Below the pieces are notes generated by a model that saw only the letters and a list, made by a program, of their open reading frames with translations, ran no database searches and had not been told where the DNA came from. A stretch of 13,261 nucleotides of DNA from Prolixibacteraceae bacterium (lineage in GTDB: Bacteria > Bacteroidota > Bacteroidia > Bacteroidales > Prolixibacteraceae). This document shows positions 1-7,997 of this stretch, piece by piece; position 1 is the first letter of the stretch; each line of letters begins with the position of its first letter. The stretch lies in NCBI GenBank assembly GCA_017998095.1, contig JAGODU010000107.1:1-13261 (forward strand), given 5' to 3'. A program made the position numbers and the translations under genes.

Positions 1-1
1 C

Positions 2-76
2 TATAAGGTTGTTGGAGGATGCAAATCAGCACAATCATATAAAAATGCTGATTTCATTGTGGCAATCGGAAACTGA
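2..76 (+). pseudogene. N-terminal remnant of NeuD-family sugar O-acyltransferase, ended by in-frame TGA
   Basis: The frame runs open from the window edge and ends at TGA 74-76. It reads YKVVGG, then ADFIVAIGN, then stop. NeuD/PglD-type acyltransferases have a small Rossmann-like N-terminal domain with this D/F-V-x-A-I-G-N strand and then a basic helix. That helix (KIRRKIQSEL) follows immediately after the stop in the same frame and leads into the hexapeptide-repeat domain from 113. The two parts therefore look like one ancestral gene cut by a nonsense codon. TGA is used as an ordinary stop elsewhere in the window (for example 5634-5636 and 7995-7997), so general TGA recoding is unlikely. A sequencing error cannot be excluded. 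The true start lies upstream of the window. Confidence 0.7.
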
Positions 77-112
77 AAAATTCGGCGTAAAATACAGTCG
101 GAGCTCATCGAG

Positions 113-502
113 ATGGGACTGAATATCGTTTCGTTGGTTCATCCGTCTGCTGTAATTGCATCTAACGTAAAAATAGGCGTCGGAACTGTTGTTATGGCTG
201 GGGCTGTAATAAATCCTTGCTCAGTAATTGGTCAAGGAGCCATTATAAATACTTGTGCATCGGTCGATCACGATTGTCGAATCGGCGATTATGTTCATGT
301 TTCGGTTGGCGCTCATGTTGCTGGAACGGTAATAATCGGTGACAACACATGGGTTGGTGCGGGTGCTACAGTTAGTAATAATATTGAAATTACTAATGAG
401 TGCATGATTGGCGCAGGTGCTGTAGTAATTGCGGATATAACAGAACATGGAACATATGTAGGGGTTCCTGCGAAGAAGTTGAAAGTTAATAATGTAAGGT
501 AA
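113..502 (+). CDS. Hexapeptide-repeat sugar O-acyltransferase (NeuD/PglD family), C-terminal part
   Basis: This 129-residue reading frame is the left-handed beta-helix domain of a sugar acetyltransferase. It consists of hexapeptide repeats of the type I-G-x-G-x-V (about residues 13-108) and ends with the usual VGVPAKKL at 116-123. The D-H-D at 52-54, followed by CRIGDYVHVSVGAH, matches the region of the catalytic histidine in PglD-like enzymes. The expected role is acyl transfer from a CoA donor to an amino or hydroxyl group of a nucleotide-sugar or glycan. Full-length family members are about 210 residues. The missing N-terminal domain is present upstream but separated by TGA 74-76. ATG 113 has GGAG at 100-103, so an internal restart is possible but unproven. 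A truncated trimer without the sugar-binding N-domain may not be active. The gene sits first in the visible polysaccharide operon, 19 bp before a glycosyltransferase. Confidence 0.75.
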   Translation: MGLNIVSLVHPSAVIASNVKIGVGTVVMAGAVINPCSVIGQGAIINTCASVDHDCRIGDYVHVSVGAHVAGTVIIGDNTWVGAGATVSNNIEITNECMIGAGAVVIADITEHGTYVGVPAKKLKVNNVR

Positions 503-521
503 GTTTAAGGGGAGTGATCTA

Positions 522-1661
522 ATGAAAATACTTCAAGTTGTAAAGACAAATCGTGGAGCCGCTTGGGCACTTAATCAGGCAAAGCACCTTAAAGAATTGG
601 GCGTAGAAATCATCACTGTATTACCAAATGATTCTGAGGGAAATGCAGCTAAATACAAAGAAAGCGGGATGAATATTATTGAAGGCGATTGGAGACTCCC
701 CATTACAAAGCCTTGGAGATTCTTTTCTGTTTGCAAGCAAATTCGGAACACCATCAGGATGGTGCAGCCGGACATACTTCATTTACATTTTGTAACAAAT
801 GTCTTAATGTGCAGATTGGCGTTGAGAAAAGACAATACACCTCGATTATTCCAAGTACCGGGACCGTTGCATTTGGAAAGTGGTCTAACAAGTTTCGCAG
901 AGCGCTGTACTGCCACCAAAGCGGATTATTGGGCGGGAGCCTGTAAAAAAACTTGTTCCATTTATACAGATAAAGGGATTGATCCTAAGCGAGTTCATTT
1001 AGCTTATTACGGTGTCCCACAACAAGAAGCATCTCAGGGGGTATCTAAGAATATCTTGCGTTCTGAATACGGAATAGTTGATGATGCGGTGATCGTAGCG
1101 ATGGTGAGTTATTTTTATAAACCCAAAAAATACTTGGGTCAAAAGCGTGGAATTAAAGGGCACGAGGACTTCATCGATGCAATAAAGATGGTGATTCAGA
1201 AACATCCCAATGTTGTTCCGGTCATCATAGGAAATGCTTGGGATGGTGCTGAAGCCTACGAGAATCAAGTCAAAGAGTATGCTAAAAGGACACTTGGGGA
1301 TAAAGTTATATTCACTGGCTATCGTGGCGATGTATATGATATTTATCCGGAAGTAAATGTTGTAGTACATCCTTCACATAGTGAAAATTTAGGTGGTGCT
1401 GCAGAAAGTCTGATGCTTGCAGTTCCGACTATAAGTTCGGATGTAGGTGGTTTTCCCGATATTGTAATTCCTGGAGAAACAGGTTGCCTTGTGAAATCTA
1501 AAAATCCAGAGGATTTAGCAGATAAAATCATTTGGGCGGTTGAGCACCAGGATGAGATGAAGGGCATGGCAAAAAAAGGACAAGTGTTGGTTAATGAACT
1601 TTTAGATCTTGAGAATACGTCAAAGGTGATTTATAACGTGTACGAAAAAATATTAGAATAA
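522..1661 (+). CDS. Glycosyltransferase family 4 (GT-B fold)
   Basis: This 379-residue protein resembles retaining GT4 glycosyltransferases, which transfer a sugar from a nucleotide donor to a lipid-linked acceptor at the cytoplasmic face of the membrane. The N-terminal Rossmann half starts MKILQVV and has DILHLHF at 84-90. The C-terminal donor-binding half holds VIFTGYRGDVYDIY (262-275), HPSHSENLGGAAE (283-295) and PTISSDVGGFPD (302-313). The two glutamates of the E-x-E element (288 and 295) are seven positions apart, one fewer than in the classical EX7E spacing. The SENLGGAAES form is, from memory, a recurring variant in Clostridia. No signal peptide or membrane segment is seen. ATG 522 follows a strong AAGGGGAG site at 507-514. 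The donor and acceptor sugars cannot be read from the sequence. Confidence 0.9.
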   Translation: MKILQVVKTNRGAAWALNQAKHLKELGVEIITVLPNDSEGNAAKYKESGMNIIEGDWRLPITKPWRFFSVCKQIRNTIRMVQPDILHLHFVTNVLMCRLALRKDNTPRLFQVPGPLHLESGLTSFAERCTATKADYWAGACKKTCSIYTDKGIDPKRVHLAYYGVPQQEASQGVSKNILRSEYGIVDDAVIVAMVSYFYKPKKYLGQKRGIKGHEDFIDAIKMVIQKHPNVVPVIIGNAWDGAEAYENQVKEYAKRTLGDKVIFTGYRGDVYDIYPEVNVVVHPSHSENLGGAAESLMLAVPTISSDVGGFPDIVIPGETGCLVKSKNPEDLADKIIWAVEHQDEMKGMAKKGQVLVNELLDLENTSKVIYNVYEKILE

Positions 1662-1676
1662 TACTTAGGTAAAAAT

Positions 1677-2996
1677 ATGAACCAGAATGTAAAAATACTT
1701 GTAATCACTGTCCCGTCTTGGAATTCTAAGGTAGGAGCAAATAGCTGGGCAACTCTTTTGGAAAAATATCCACCGGAAAATATTGCATCTCTATACATCA
1801 GAGATGAAATTCCGGACAGCAAAGTGTGCTCTATGTATTTTAGTATCAGTGAAAACAAAATAATCAAAAGTATCTTCCACAGAAAGGTAAAGACAGGCTC
1901 TCTAATTACTCTCCACAATATAAGTGATGGCGATAATCAAGATTTGCTTACTCACAATCAAAGATATGTGAATATGAAAAAGAAAAGGCGTTACTCTATG
2001 CTCCTTGCTAGAGAACTGATCTGGAAAGTAGGAAGATGGCACACACCAGAGCTTGATTCGTTTTTGGACAGCTTTAAGCCCGACGTGATCTTACACTCGA
2101 TGGATGGATATATTCATTTAAACAGGATTATTGAATATGCAATCAAGCGTACTGGAGCTGCGGCTGTAGGATATATTTGGGATGACAATTTTACATATAA
2201 GCAGTCATCAGATATTGGATATAAAATATACAGGTTTTTTCAAAGAAGATCCCTTAAACGATTGGCACGATTAACCAATGAGTTCTTCGCAATTTCGCAG
2301 TATACAAAGAAAGAAGCGGACGATTTCTTTGGGATTGAATGTCATCTTCTTACTAAACCGCTTTTGCATGAGCCGATGATTCAAGCATTTAGTGGAGAGA
2401 CACCGATTAAAATGCTTTATACAGGAAGTCTTATCATTGGCAGAGATAGAAGCTTACTGCGCCTTTCAAAAGCGTTAAAAAAAATAAATTGTGGTAAAGG
2501 TTTAGTAGAAGTCAATGTATATACACAGACTGTGCTACCAGCTGAGCTGCTCAAAGAAGTCGAAAACGAATATTGCCATGTGCATAAACCTATACCACAG
2601 AATGAAGCTTTGACAAAGCAAAATGAAGCTGACATATTGTTGTTTTTAGAAGACATAGATGGTAAGGATGCGAAAGTAGCTCGTCTTTCTTTTTCAACGA
2701 AGATAACGGATTACCTTTCAACAGGCAAATGCATACTGGCAATAGGAAATATTGATACCGCGCCGATGCAGTATTTTTCAGAGAATGATGCTGCTATTAT
2801 ATGCAAAAATGAGGATGATATATTAACAGCATTGGAAAATATCTGTAATAAACCGGATATTATAGACATGTATGCCCAAAAAGCGATCTTATCTGCGAAG
2901 AAAAATCATGATCCGGAATTTATAAGATCAGTGTTTGATGAAGTCATCCTAACAGCAGTAAGGAATAATATGATACATATAGAGGATGAAAAATGA
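1677..2996 (+). CDS. Glycosyltransferase-like protein (probable GT-B fold)
   Basis: This is a 439-residue cytosolic protein with a GT-B-like layout but weaker family signals than its neighbours. The first half has a Rossmann-type start (VKILVITVPSW, 5-15), KPDVILHSMDGY (134-145) and a YIWDDNF segment (167-172). The second half opens with the strand and glycine turn MLYTGSLIIGRD (246-257) and has FSTKITDYLSTGKCILAIGN (339-358), the position where GT4 enzymes carry the K-x-x-E/D-Y-L-x-x-G-K-P-V donor-site element. Here an aspartate (345) replaces the more usual glutamate, and no EX7E motif is obvious. It probably adds one sugar of the repeat unit. ATG 1677 is preceded by only a weak TTAGG (1665-1669). 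The end overlaps the next gene by 4 bp (ATGA), which suggests translational coupling. Confidence 0.8.
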   Translation: MNQNVKILVITVPSWNSKVGANSWATLLEKYPPENIASLYIRDEIPDSKVCSMYFSISENKIIKSIFHRKVKTGSLITLHNISDGDNQDLLTHNQRYVNMKKKRRYSMLLARELIWKVGRWHTPELDSFLDSFKPDVILHSMDGYIHLNRIIEYAIKRTGAAAVGYIWDDNFTYKQSSDIGYKIYRFFQRRSLKRLARLTNEFFAISQYTKKEADDFFGIECHLLTKPLLHEPMIQAFSGETPIKMLYTGSLIIGRDRSLLRLSKALKKINCGKGLVEVNVYTQTVLPAELLKEVENEYCHVHKPIPQNEALTKQNEADILLFLEDIDGKDAKVARLSFSTKITDYLSTGKCILAIGNIDTAPMQYFSENDAAIICKNEDDILTALENICNKPDIIDMYAQKAILSAKKNHDPEFIRSVFDEVILTAVRNNMIHIEDEK

Positions 2997-4249
2997 AAGA
3001 AATACTTGTGCTCTGTGGGTGTTTTCCGAAGGAATATGAGGAGGAATACCTTGAAAATACAATAGGTTTGGCGCAAATAGCGGCAGATCGGCTACAAAAA
3101 AATATTATTAAGGGCATATGTGAAATAGATGGTGTAACGCCTTATGTTGTGTCAGCTCCTTTTGTAGGATACTATCCAAATGGGTACAAAAAGTTGTTTG
3201 TGAGCAATCATGAATATGAATCGAATGGAGTAAAGTATAAAATAGTTGGTTTTCCTACGATTAAAGGAGCGGAAACATATATTAAGTCGATAAAATTAGC
3301 TCGCAGTATAATACAATGGTGCAAGGCATCCCCCGACAATCGAAATATTATTATTTATTCACATTATGCGGGTTTCATGAGAGCTTTAGGCAAAGCCAAA
3401 AAGAGGTTTCCGGATATTAACGCATGCTGTGTTATAACTGATATGCCGGAATTATCGGCAATTACACAAAAATCGTTTATTGGGAATTTAAAGTCGATGC
3501 CCAGCAGAATCATGTTCCACACAACATATAAATATATCCACTGTGTTAATAAATTTGCTTTGCTTTCTAAACATATGGCATCAGCATTATCTCTTTCTGA
3601 TGATCGCTTTTGCGTTGTTGAATGTATGTGCGATCCTGACTTGGCTGATGATAGCGGCAAAAATATGTTTTTGAATCTAAGAAAAAAAGAAGATGTATAT
3701 TTTGCTTATAGCGGAACTCTAGATAAGCAGTATGGGATTAAAGAACTTTTGGAAGCGTTTATCTCTATTGACGATCCAAGATTACATCTTTGGGTATGCG
3801 GAGATGGCAATGGAAAAGAAGATCTGCTAAATATTATACAACGTGATTCACGCATCGAATATTTTGGGTGTTTGGATCACGGAGATGTAATCGACCTTCA
3901 ACATGCCGCTGATATTTTGATCAATCCACGTTCTTCAGAGGGAAAGTTTACTAAGTATTCCTTCCCTTCAAAAACTATTGAATACATGCTGGCAGGAAAG
4001 CCGGTGATAGCGTATAAGCTAATGGGTATTCCAGATGAATATGACAACTATCTACTTTACATCGAACAACGTAAAAACGGGTTAGCTGACTGTATAAGAA
4101 AATATGGAAATACCAGTAAAGAGGATTTGATAAAGATTGGTGAGAATAATCGTTTGTTTGCCGAGACAAATAAAAACTATGTCATACAAACAGAGAAAAT
4201 ATTGAAGATGATGGAGGTGCGAGTTGGTGGAAAGGTTTCTAAGAATTAG
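2993..4249 (+). CDS. Glycosyltransferase (GT4-like)
   Basis: This 418-residue protein is a probable GT-B glycosyltransferase of the polysaccharide operon. The N-terminal half includes ILVLCGCFP (4-12) and NIIIYSHYAG (118-127). The C-terminal half shows the standard GT4 course: YSGTLDKQYGIKELLEAF (239-256), LHLWVCGDGNGKEDL (264-278), IEYFGCLDH (288-296), then SFPSKTIEYMLAGKPVIAY (323-341), which is the donor-phosphate and ribose-binding element. NPRSSEGKFTKYSF (311-324) stands where the first EX7E glutamate would lie. It is predicted to transfer one sugar to the growing undecaprenyl-linked unit in the cytoplasm. The ATG shares ATGA (2993-2996) with the upstream stop. The gene runs 26 bp into the start of the polymerase gene, so the two are probably expressed together. 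Confidence 0.85.
   Translation: MKEILVLCGCFPKEYEEEYLENTIGLAQIAADRLQKNIIKGICEIDGVTPYVVSAPFVGYYPNGYKKLFVSNHEYESNGVKYKIVGFPTIKGAETYIKSIKLARSIIQWCKASPDNRNIIIYSHYAGFMRALGKAKKRFPDINACCVITDMPELSAITQKSFIGNLKSMPSRIMFHTTYKYIHCVNKFALLSKHMASALSLSDDRFCVVECMCDPDLADDSGKNMFLNLRKKEDVYFAYSGTLDKQYGIKELLEAFISIDDPRLHLWVCGDGNGKEDLLNIIQRDSRIEYFGCLDHGDVIDLQHAADILINPRSSEGKFTKYSFPSKTIEYMLAGKPVIAYKLMGIPDEYDNYLLYIEQRKNGLADCIRKYGNTSKEDLIKIGENNRLFAETNKNYVIQTEKILKMMEVRVGGKVSKN
4213..4218 (+). promoter_or_regulatory. Ribosome binding site deciding the polymerase start
   Basis: GGAGGT lies inside the end of the upstream glycosyltransferase gene. It is 5 bp before TTG 4224 and 8 bp before GTG 4227. No ATG fits this frame nearby, so the polymerase must start at one of these two codons. 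GTG 4227 has the more usual spacing. Confidence 0.6.
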
Positions 4250-5636
4250 ATTTGACAAATTTATTGCCATTACAGTAATACTCTTTCAAGTATTGTTTTT
4301 GTTATTGGGCAGTAATTCTATATCATTAAGATTTCTTTCCGTTTTCTCCCTGATAAATACACTGATTGTAATGGCATTTGTATTTAAAATCGGGAAACGA
4401 ATTTTTTCAGTATCTTCAATGTTTATGCTGTTTTTAGCAGTGTTTCATTTTGGGCAAGCATGGCTGTATGCGTTTGGTGGAGAAGTAGATAAAACAATTT
4501 CATATGATGTTTTTTCATTGTACCAAGAACAAGCTATATACAGTATGCTTGTGTTTTCCTTAGTAAGTTATAACTTAATTGCGTTATTCTGGATTCTGTT
4601 TTCTAAGAATGATAAGGATATGGGAGAGGCACTATACGAAACTCCAAATGAGAGAAAAATATTTGACAGAAAGTTAATCTTCAATTTTGGTATTATCTTC
4701 TTTTTTGTGCTTTTGATTCCGGTGACTATATATGACTATTTGAGTATCACGATTACGGCTCAATTTGGACATATTGGTCTATATGAAAATTCAGGTGTAT
4801 TGTCTACATGGGCAGCAGCAAATAGTTATTTCCCGCTTGCAATAATCATGGTTTTACTCGGCTGTGATCCCCAAAAAAATGGTTGGAAATGGATGTACTA
4901 TTATGCGATAGGTCGTTGCCTGCTGTTGATGATTTTGACAGGTAAAAGAGGGACTTTTGTGATTCCCCTGTTGTTATATATTTTCTGCAAGCATCACTTT
5001 ATAAAAAAGTACAAAAGAAAGCAGATTATTTGGATAGCCATCGCAGGCTTTCTCCTTTTCTCTATGATATCTTTTATATCCTACGGCCGTGGCGATTATA
5101 GTAATATGGATTTCTTCGAGTTTATTCGAGAAAAAAATATCATTGTGCAAATTCTTTCTGAGCTTGGAGGCTCGTTTACAACAACAGTATTATCGTACAA
5201 TTATTCGCTATCAAACGGATTTCTTGAGGGCAAGTCGTATTTAGGCGCTTTATCGGTATTTTTACCAATGTCTGATGTGATTGCTCCTGAATTAAAAGCT
5301 TACTTTTCATTGGAAACCATACTTAATCCATATTCACCTTCCGGAGGAGCACTAGGCGGTTCCTTGTTTGGTGAAATGTATATAAACTTCGGGTATTATG
5401 CATTACTACTTTCGCCACTATACGCATTGTTGCTAAGCAAAATGGAAAATGTAATAAACAATGCCGACAAACATAGTTTGTTTGCTGTATGCAGTAGTGT
5501 ATATATTTCTTGTGGTTTTTGGATTTATGTCCGTGGTAACCTTGTAGACGTTGTGTTTATTGCTAAGCGGACACTTTATGTCTTTATTCTCTATCTGGTA
5601 TTTAAGGAATTGTTTGGGCGAAGGAGGGCATCATGA
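4224..5636 (+). CDS. wzy: O-antigen/capsule repeat-unit polymerase (Wzy type)
   Basis: This polytopic membrane protein of about 470 residues has roughly 12 hydrophobic segments. Examples are IAITVILFQVLFLLLG near 14-29, a long one near 152-172, WIAIAGFLLFSMISFISYG near 270-290, and a pair after about 390. A large polar loop (about 290-390, with GRGDYSNMDFF, FEGKSYLG-like and PYSPSGGALGGS stretches) separates the later helices. The SGGALGGSLFGEMYINFG element is typical of oligosaccharide repeat-unit polymerases. Wzy enzymes join lipid-linked repeat units en bloc on the outer face of the membrane. Sequence conservation in this family is poor, so topology and context (glycosyltransferases and a Wzx flippase in the same operon) carry much of the call. 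The start is TTG 4224 or GTG 4227. The stop TGA overlaps the next ATG. Confidence 0.85.
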   Translation: MVERFLRIRFDKFIAITVILFQVLFLLLGSNSISLRFLSVFSLINTLIVMAFVFKIGKRIFSVSSMFMLFLAVFHFGQAWLYAFGGEVDKTISYDVFSLYQEQAIYSMLVFSLVSYNLIALFWILFSKNDKDMGEALYETPNERKIFDRKLIFNFGIIFFFVLLIPVTIYDYLSITITAQFGHIGLYENSGVLSTWAAANSYFPLAIIMVLLGCDPQKNGWKWMYYYAIGRCLLLMILTGKRGTFVIPLLLYIFCKHHFIKKYKRKQIIWIAIAGFLLFSMISFISYGRGDYSNMDFFEFIREKNIIVQILSELGGSFTTTVLSYNYSLSNGFLEGKSYLGALSVFLPMSDVIAPELKAYFSLETILNPYSPSGGALGGSLFGEMYINFGYYALLLSPLYALLLSKMENVINNADKHSLFAVCSSVYISCGFWIYVRGNLVDVVFIAKRTLYVFILYLVFKELFGRRRAS

Positions 5637-6787
5637 AAAAAAAACTTTTGATCGTTTATAGCAAAATGATCGTTGGGGGAAGTACAACAAGCCTGCTGTC
5701 TTTGCTCAATGAGCTTGATTATTCCCAATATGACGTTGATCTGCTTTTGCTGGAAAAGGGAGGCGTGCTTGACCGACAAATTCCTTCCGCTGTAAACGTT
5801 ATTGACAATTTTTATCTTAAAATAAATAAGAAGACTCTCTCCTACGCATTTGCTTTCGGAAAGGCTTATCTGAAAAGCATGATTAAGAAAAATCCGTTGA
5901 TTCGTTCTCAAATTATGTCGCGGGAGATGACAAAAAAACAACCAATTTTTGAGAAACAATACGATGTTGCTATTGCTTATTTGGAATTTTGGCCCAGCAA
6001 TTATGTTCATGCGAATGTACGCGCAACGAAAAAAATATTGTGGTTGCATGTTGATTATCTTGGCGCAAAGCTAGATATGAAATATGATAAAAAAATGTAT
6101 ATGGACGCGGATGCTGTCGTTGTTGTTTCGAAAGAATGCGAGCAGAATTTAAGAAAATTACTCCCCGCAAAGGGTGATATACACACTATATATAACATTC
6201 TTTCTGCAAAGACTATCAGTGGGTTGGCACAGGATTATTCCCCGGAAGAAGGCTATTACAACTCCGACATGACATTTGTTACGGTTGCTAGAATCGTATT
6301 TAATCATAAAGGGCACGATCGTGGTGTTCATGCATTCCAAAAAATGAAAGAACGTTATCCGGACAAAACGTTCAAGTGGCTTATTATTGGCGATGGTCCG
6401 GACAAAGCAAAGCTGGAAGAACTAATCAGCGCTGCGGGATTAGAGAACGAAATTATTTTGCTGGGAGAAAAGACAAATCCACATCCATATGTGAGAAGAT
6501 CAGATATATTTTTCTTGCCATCACGATATGAAGGCAAACCTATGTCGGTTACAGAGGCACAGATGAATGGCATTGTTCCTTTTGTTACCAATTACGCTTC
6601 AGCAAAAGGTCAGATCAGCCATATGAAAGACGGCTTGATCTGCGAGAATAATGATCAGGCGATTATCGATATGATGAGTCGGGTTTTCTCGGGTGGAATT
6701 AATCTGGATTCGCTGAAAAAGAATGTTTCGCAAACCGATTATTCTAATCGTGACGAAATCAATAAGTTATACGAATTATTGAAGTAG
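5633..6787 (+). CDS. Glycosyltransferase family 4
   Basis: This 384-residue GT-B enzyme has the clearest GT4 signature in the window. The N-terminal domain begins KLLIVYSKMIVGGSTTSLLSLL, with the GG-x-T acceptor-side loop at 15-18. The C-terminal domain has FVTVARIVFNHKGHDRG (215-231), WLIIGDGPDKAKLEEL (249-264), a GE-x-x-NPHPYVRRSDIFFLPSRYEGKP run, and a perfect EX7E (E300 to E308). It should transfer one sugar to the lipid-linked intermediate in the cytoplasm. The ATG overlaps the polymerase stop (ATGA 5633-5636) and is preceded by AAGGAGGG (5621-5628), a strong ribosome binding site. A run of nine adenines (5636-5644) follows the start codon and could be prone to slippage. The gene lies after the polymerase rather than with the other three transferases. 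Confidence 0.92.
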   Translation: MKKKLLIVYSKMIVGGSTTSLLSLLNELDYSQYDVDLLLLEKGGVLDRQIPSAVNVIDNFYLKINKKTLSYAFAFGKAYLKSMIKKNPLIRSQIMSREMTKKQPIFEKQYDVAIAYLEFWPSNYVHANVRATKKILWLHVDYLGAKLDMKYDKKMYMDADAVVVVSKECEQNLRKLLPAKGDIHTIYNILSAKTISGLAQDYSPEEGYYNSDMTFVTVARIVFNHKGHDRGVHAFQKMKERYPDKTFKWLIIGDGPDKAKLEELISAAGLENEIILLGEKTNPHPYVRRSDIFFLPSRYEGKPMSVTEAQMNGIVPFVTNYASAKGQISHMKDGLICENNDQAIIDMMSRVFSGGINLDSLKKNVSQTDYSNRDEINKLYELLK

Positions 6788-6802
6788 ATTGCTATTAAAA
6801 AA

Positions 6803-6809
6803 GGAGGGG
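6803..6809 (+). promoter_or_regulatory. Ribosome binding site fixing the TTG start of the pyruvyl transferase
   Basis: GGAGGGG lies 6 bp before TTG 6816. The longer frame opening at TTG 6789 would place this site inside the coding region and has no ribosome binding site of its own, so 6816 is preferred. Confidence 0.8.
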
Positions 6810-6815
6810 ACGATA

Positions 6816-7997
6816 TTGCCTACTCAAATAGGGGTATTAACCACATACTATTCAAAAAATTATGGTGCTGTATTACAGGCATATGCTACATTACAGAAAC
6901 TTAGATTAATGGGATATGACTGTGAATTAATTAACTATAAAAAAGCAAACCAAACACATTACACTCCATATGCTGTAATTGAAGATGAGCGAAATCTATC
7001 GACATTAAAAAAAATAAACAGAAAAATTAAGAACTGCATCATAAAAATAAAAAAAGCAGATCGTAGCTTAGTAAGTGGATCGGATATTAGAGATAAAGAA
7101 TTTGACCATTTTGTGCAAGACTACTTGGTACTTGGCAAAGTCTTATATACATCTCAAGACGACTTTATTAGTGCAGTAGATCAAATGCCCTATGACGTAT
7201 ATCTTTGCGGAAGTGATCAAATATGGAATCCCATAGTTCATAATTTCGACGATGTGTACTATTTGAATTTCCCTACCACAGCAAAAAAAGTATCATACGC
7301 ATCTAGCGTGGCTTACAATCGTTTTACGGAAAGTGAAACCGCACGGATTTGTCAGGCAATTTCGTCGATCGACAGTATTTCTGTGAGAGAAAAAAGTACT
7401 GTTGAATGGATGCAGCCCCATATGGAGAAAAGGGTCAACCATGTAATTGATCCAACGTTTTTGCTAAATAAAAATGAGTGGCTGACTTTGACATCAGAGA
7501 AACATTTCGATGGGAAGTATATATTGGTATACTTATTGAATTATAACGAACAGAATAAAAATACTGTAAAACTTGTCAGTGAATTGGCGAGAAAAAAAGG
7601 CTGCAGGGTAATTTGCTTGCCTTACACATCGATCAAATTTCCAAAGGATATTGAAGTGAAATATCGTTACGACATAGCTCCGAATGATTTTATTCAACTG
7701 TTAAATGGTGCAGAGTGTGTTATTACAAATTCATTTCACGCAACAGCACTATCGGTAAACCTGAATATTCCATTTTTTGTTGTCTCATCGCACGAAAGAA
7801 ATAAGGACTTGCAAACAAGGATTTCTGATCTATTAGAAGAAACCGGGCTTAATAATAGAAGAATATATCCGGATACAGAATCTATATGCCTGGAAGAAGG
7901 TATTGATTATGAGTCGGTTAATATGATTATTTCCAAGCATCGAAATGAAGGTATTGAATATCTGAAACATGCGTTAGCGTGTGGTGATACAGCATGA
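6816..7997 (+). CDS. Polysaccharide pyruvyl transferase family protein
   Basis: From TTG 6816 the protein is 393 residues and begins MPTQIGVLTTYYSKNYGAVL, the standard opening of this family (I-G-x-L-T, N-Y-G-A-V-L-Q-A-Y). Family landmarks follow: CGSDQIWNP (131-139), SVREKST (189-195), DPTFLL (212-217) and TNSFHATALS (304-313), a conserved region near the active site. Members such as CsaB and WcaK transfer pyruvate from phosphoenolpyruvate to a sugar, forming a ketal that adds negative charge to a surface polymer. The fold is GT-B-like and no membrane segment is seen. An ATGA overlap couples it to the flippase gene, and the iron-sulfur partner gene follows that. A longer frame from TTG 6789 is less likely because it lacks a ribosome binding site. 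The acceptor sugar is unknown. Confidence 0.92.
   Translation: MPTQIGVLTTYYSKNYGAVLQAYATLQKLRLMGYDCELINYKKANQTHYTPYAVIEDERNLSTLKKINRKIKNCIIKIKKADRSLVSGSDIRDKEFDHFVQDYLVLGKVLYTSQDDFISAVDQMPYDVYLCGSDQIWNPIVHNFDDVYYLNFPTTAKKVSYASSVAYNRFTESETARICQAISSIDSISVREKSTVEWMQPHMEKRVNHVIDPTFLLNKNEWLTLTSEKHFDGKYILVYLLNYNEQNKNTVKLVSELARKKGCRVICLPYTSIKFPKDIEVKYRYDIAPNDFIQLLNGAECVITNSFHATALSVNLNIPFFVVSSHERNKDLQTRISDLLEETGLNNRRIYPDTESICLEEGIDYESVNMIISKHRNEGIEYLKHALACGDTA

Noticed and set aside
74..76. TGA read as an amino acid (selenocysteine or recoded tryptophan)
   Set aside because: Several genes in the window end at TGA with tight ATGA overlaps, and the following bases do not form an obvious selenocysteine stem-loop. 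NeuD enzymes are not known selenoproteins.
6789..6815. Longer N-terminus of the pyruvyl transferase from TTG 6789
   Set aside because: It lacks a ribosome binding site, covers the strong GGAGGGG at 6803-6809, and adds nine residues not seen at the start of this family. TTG 6816 is preferred.
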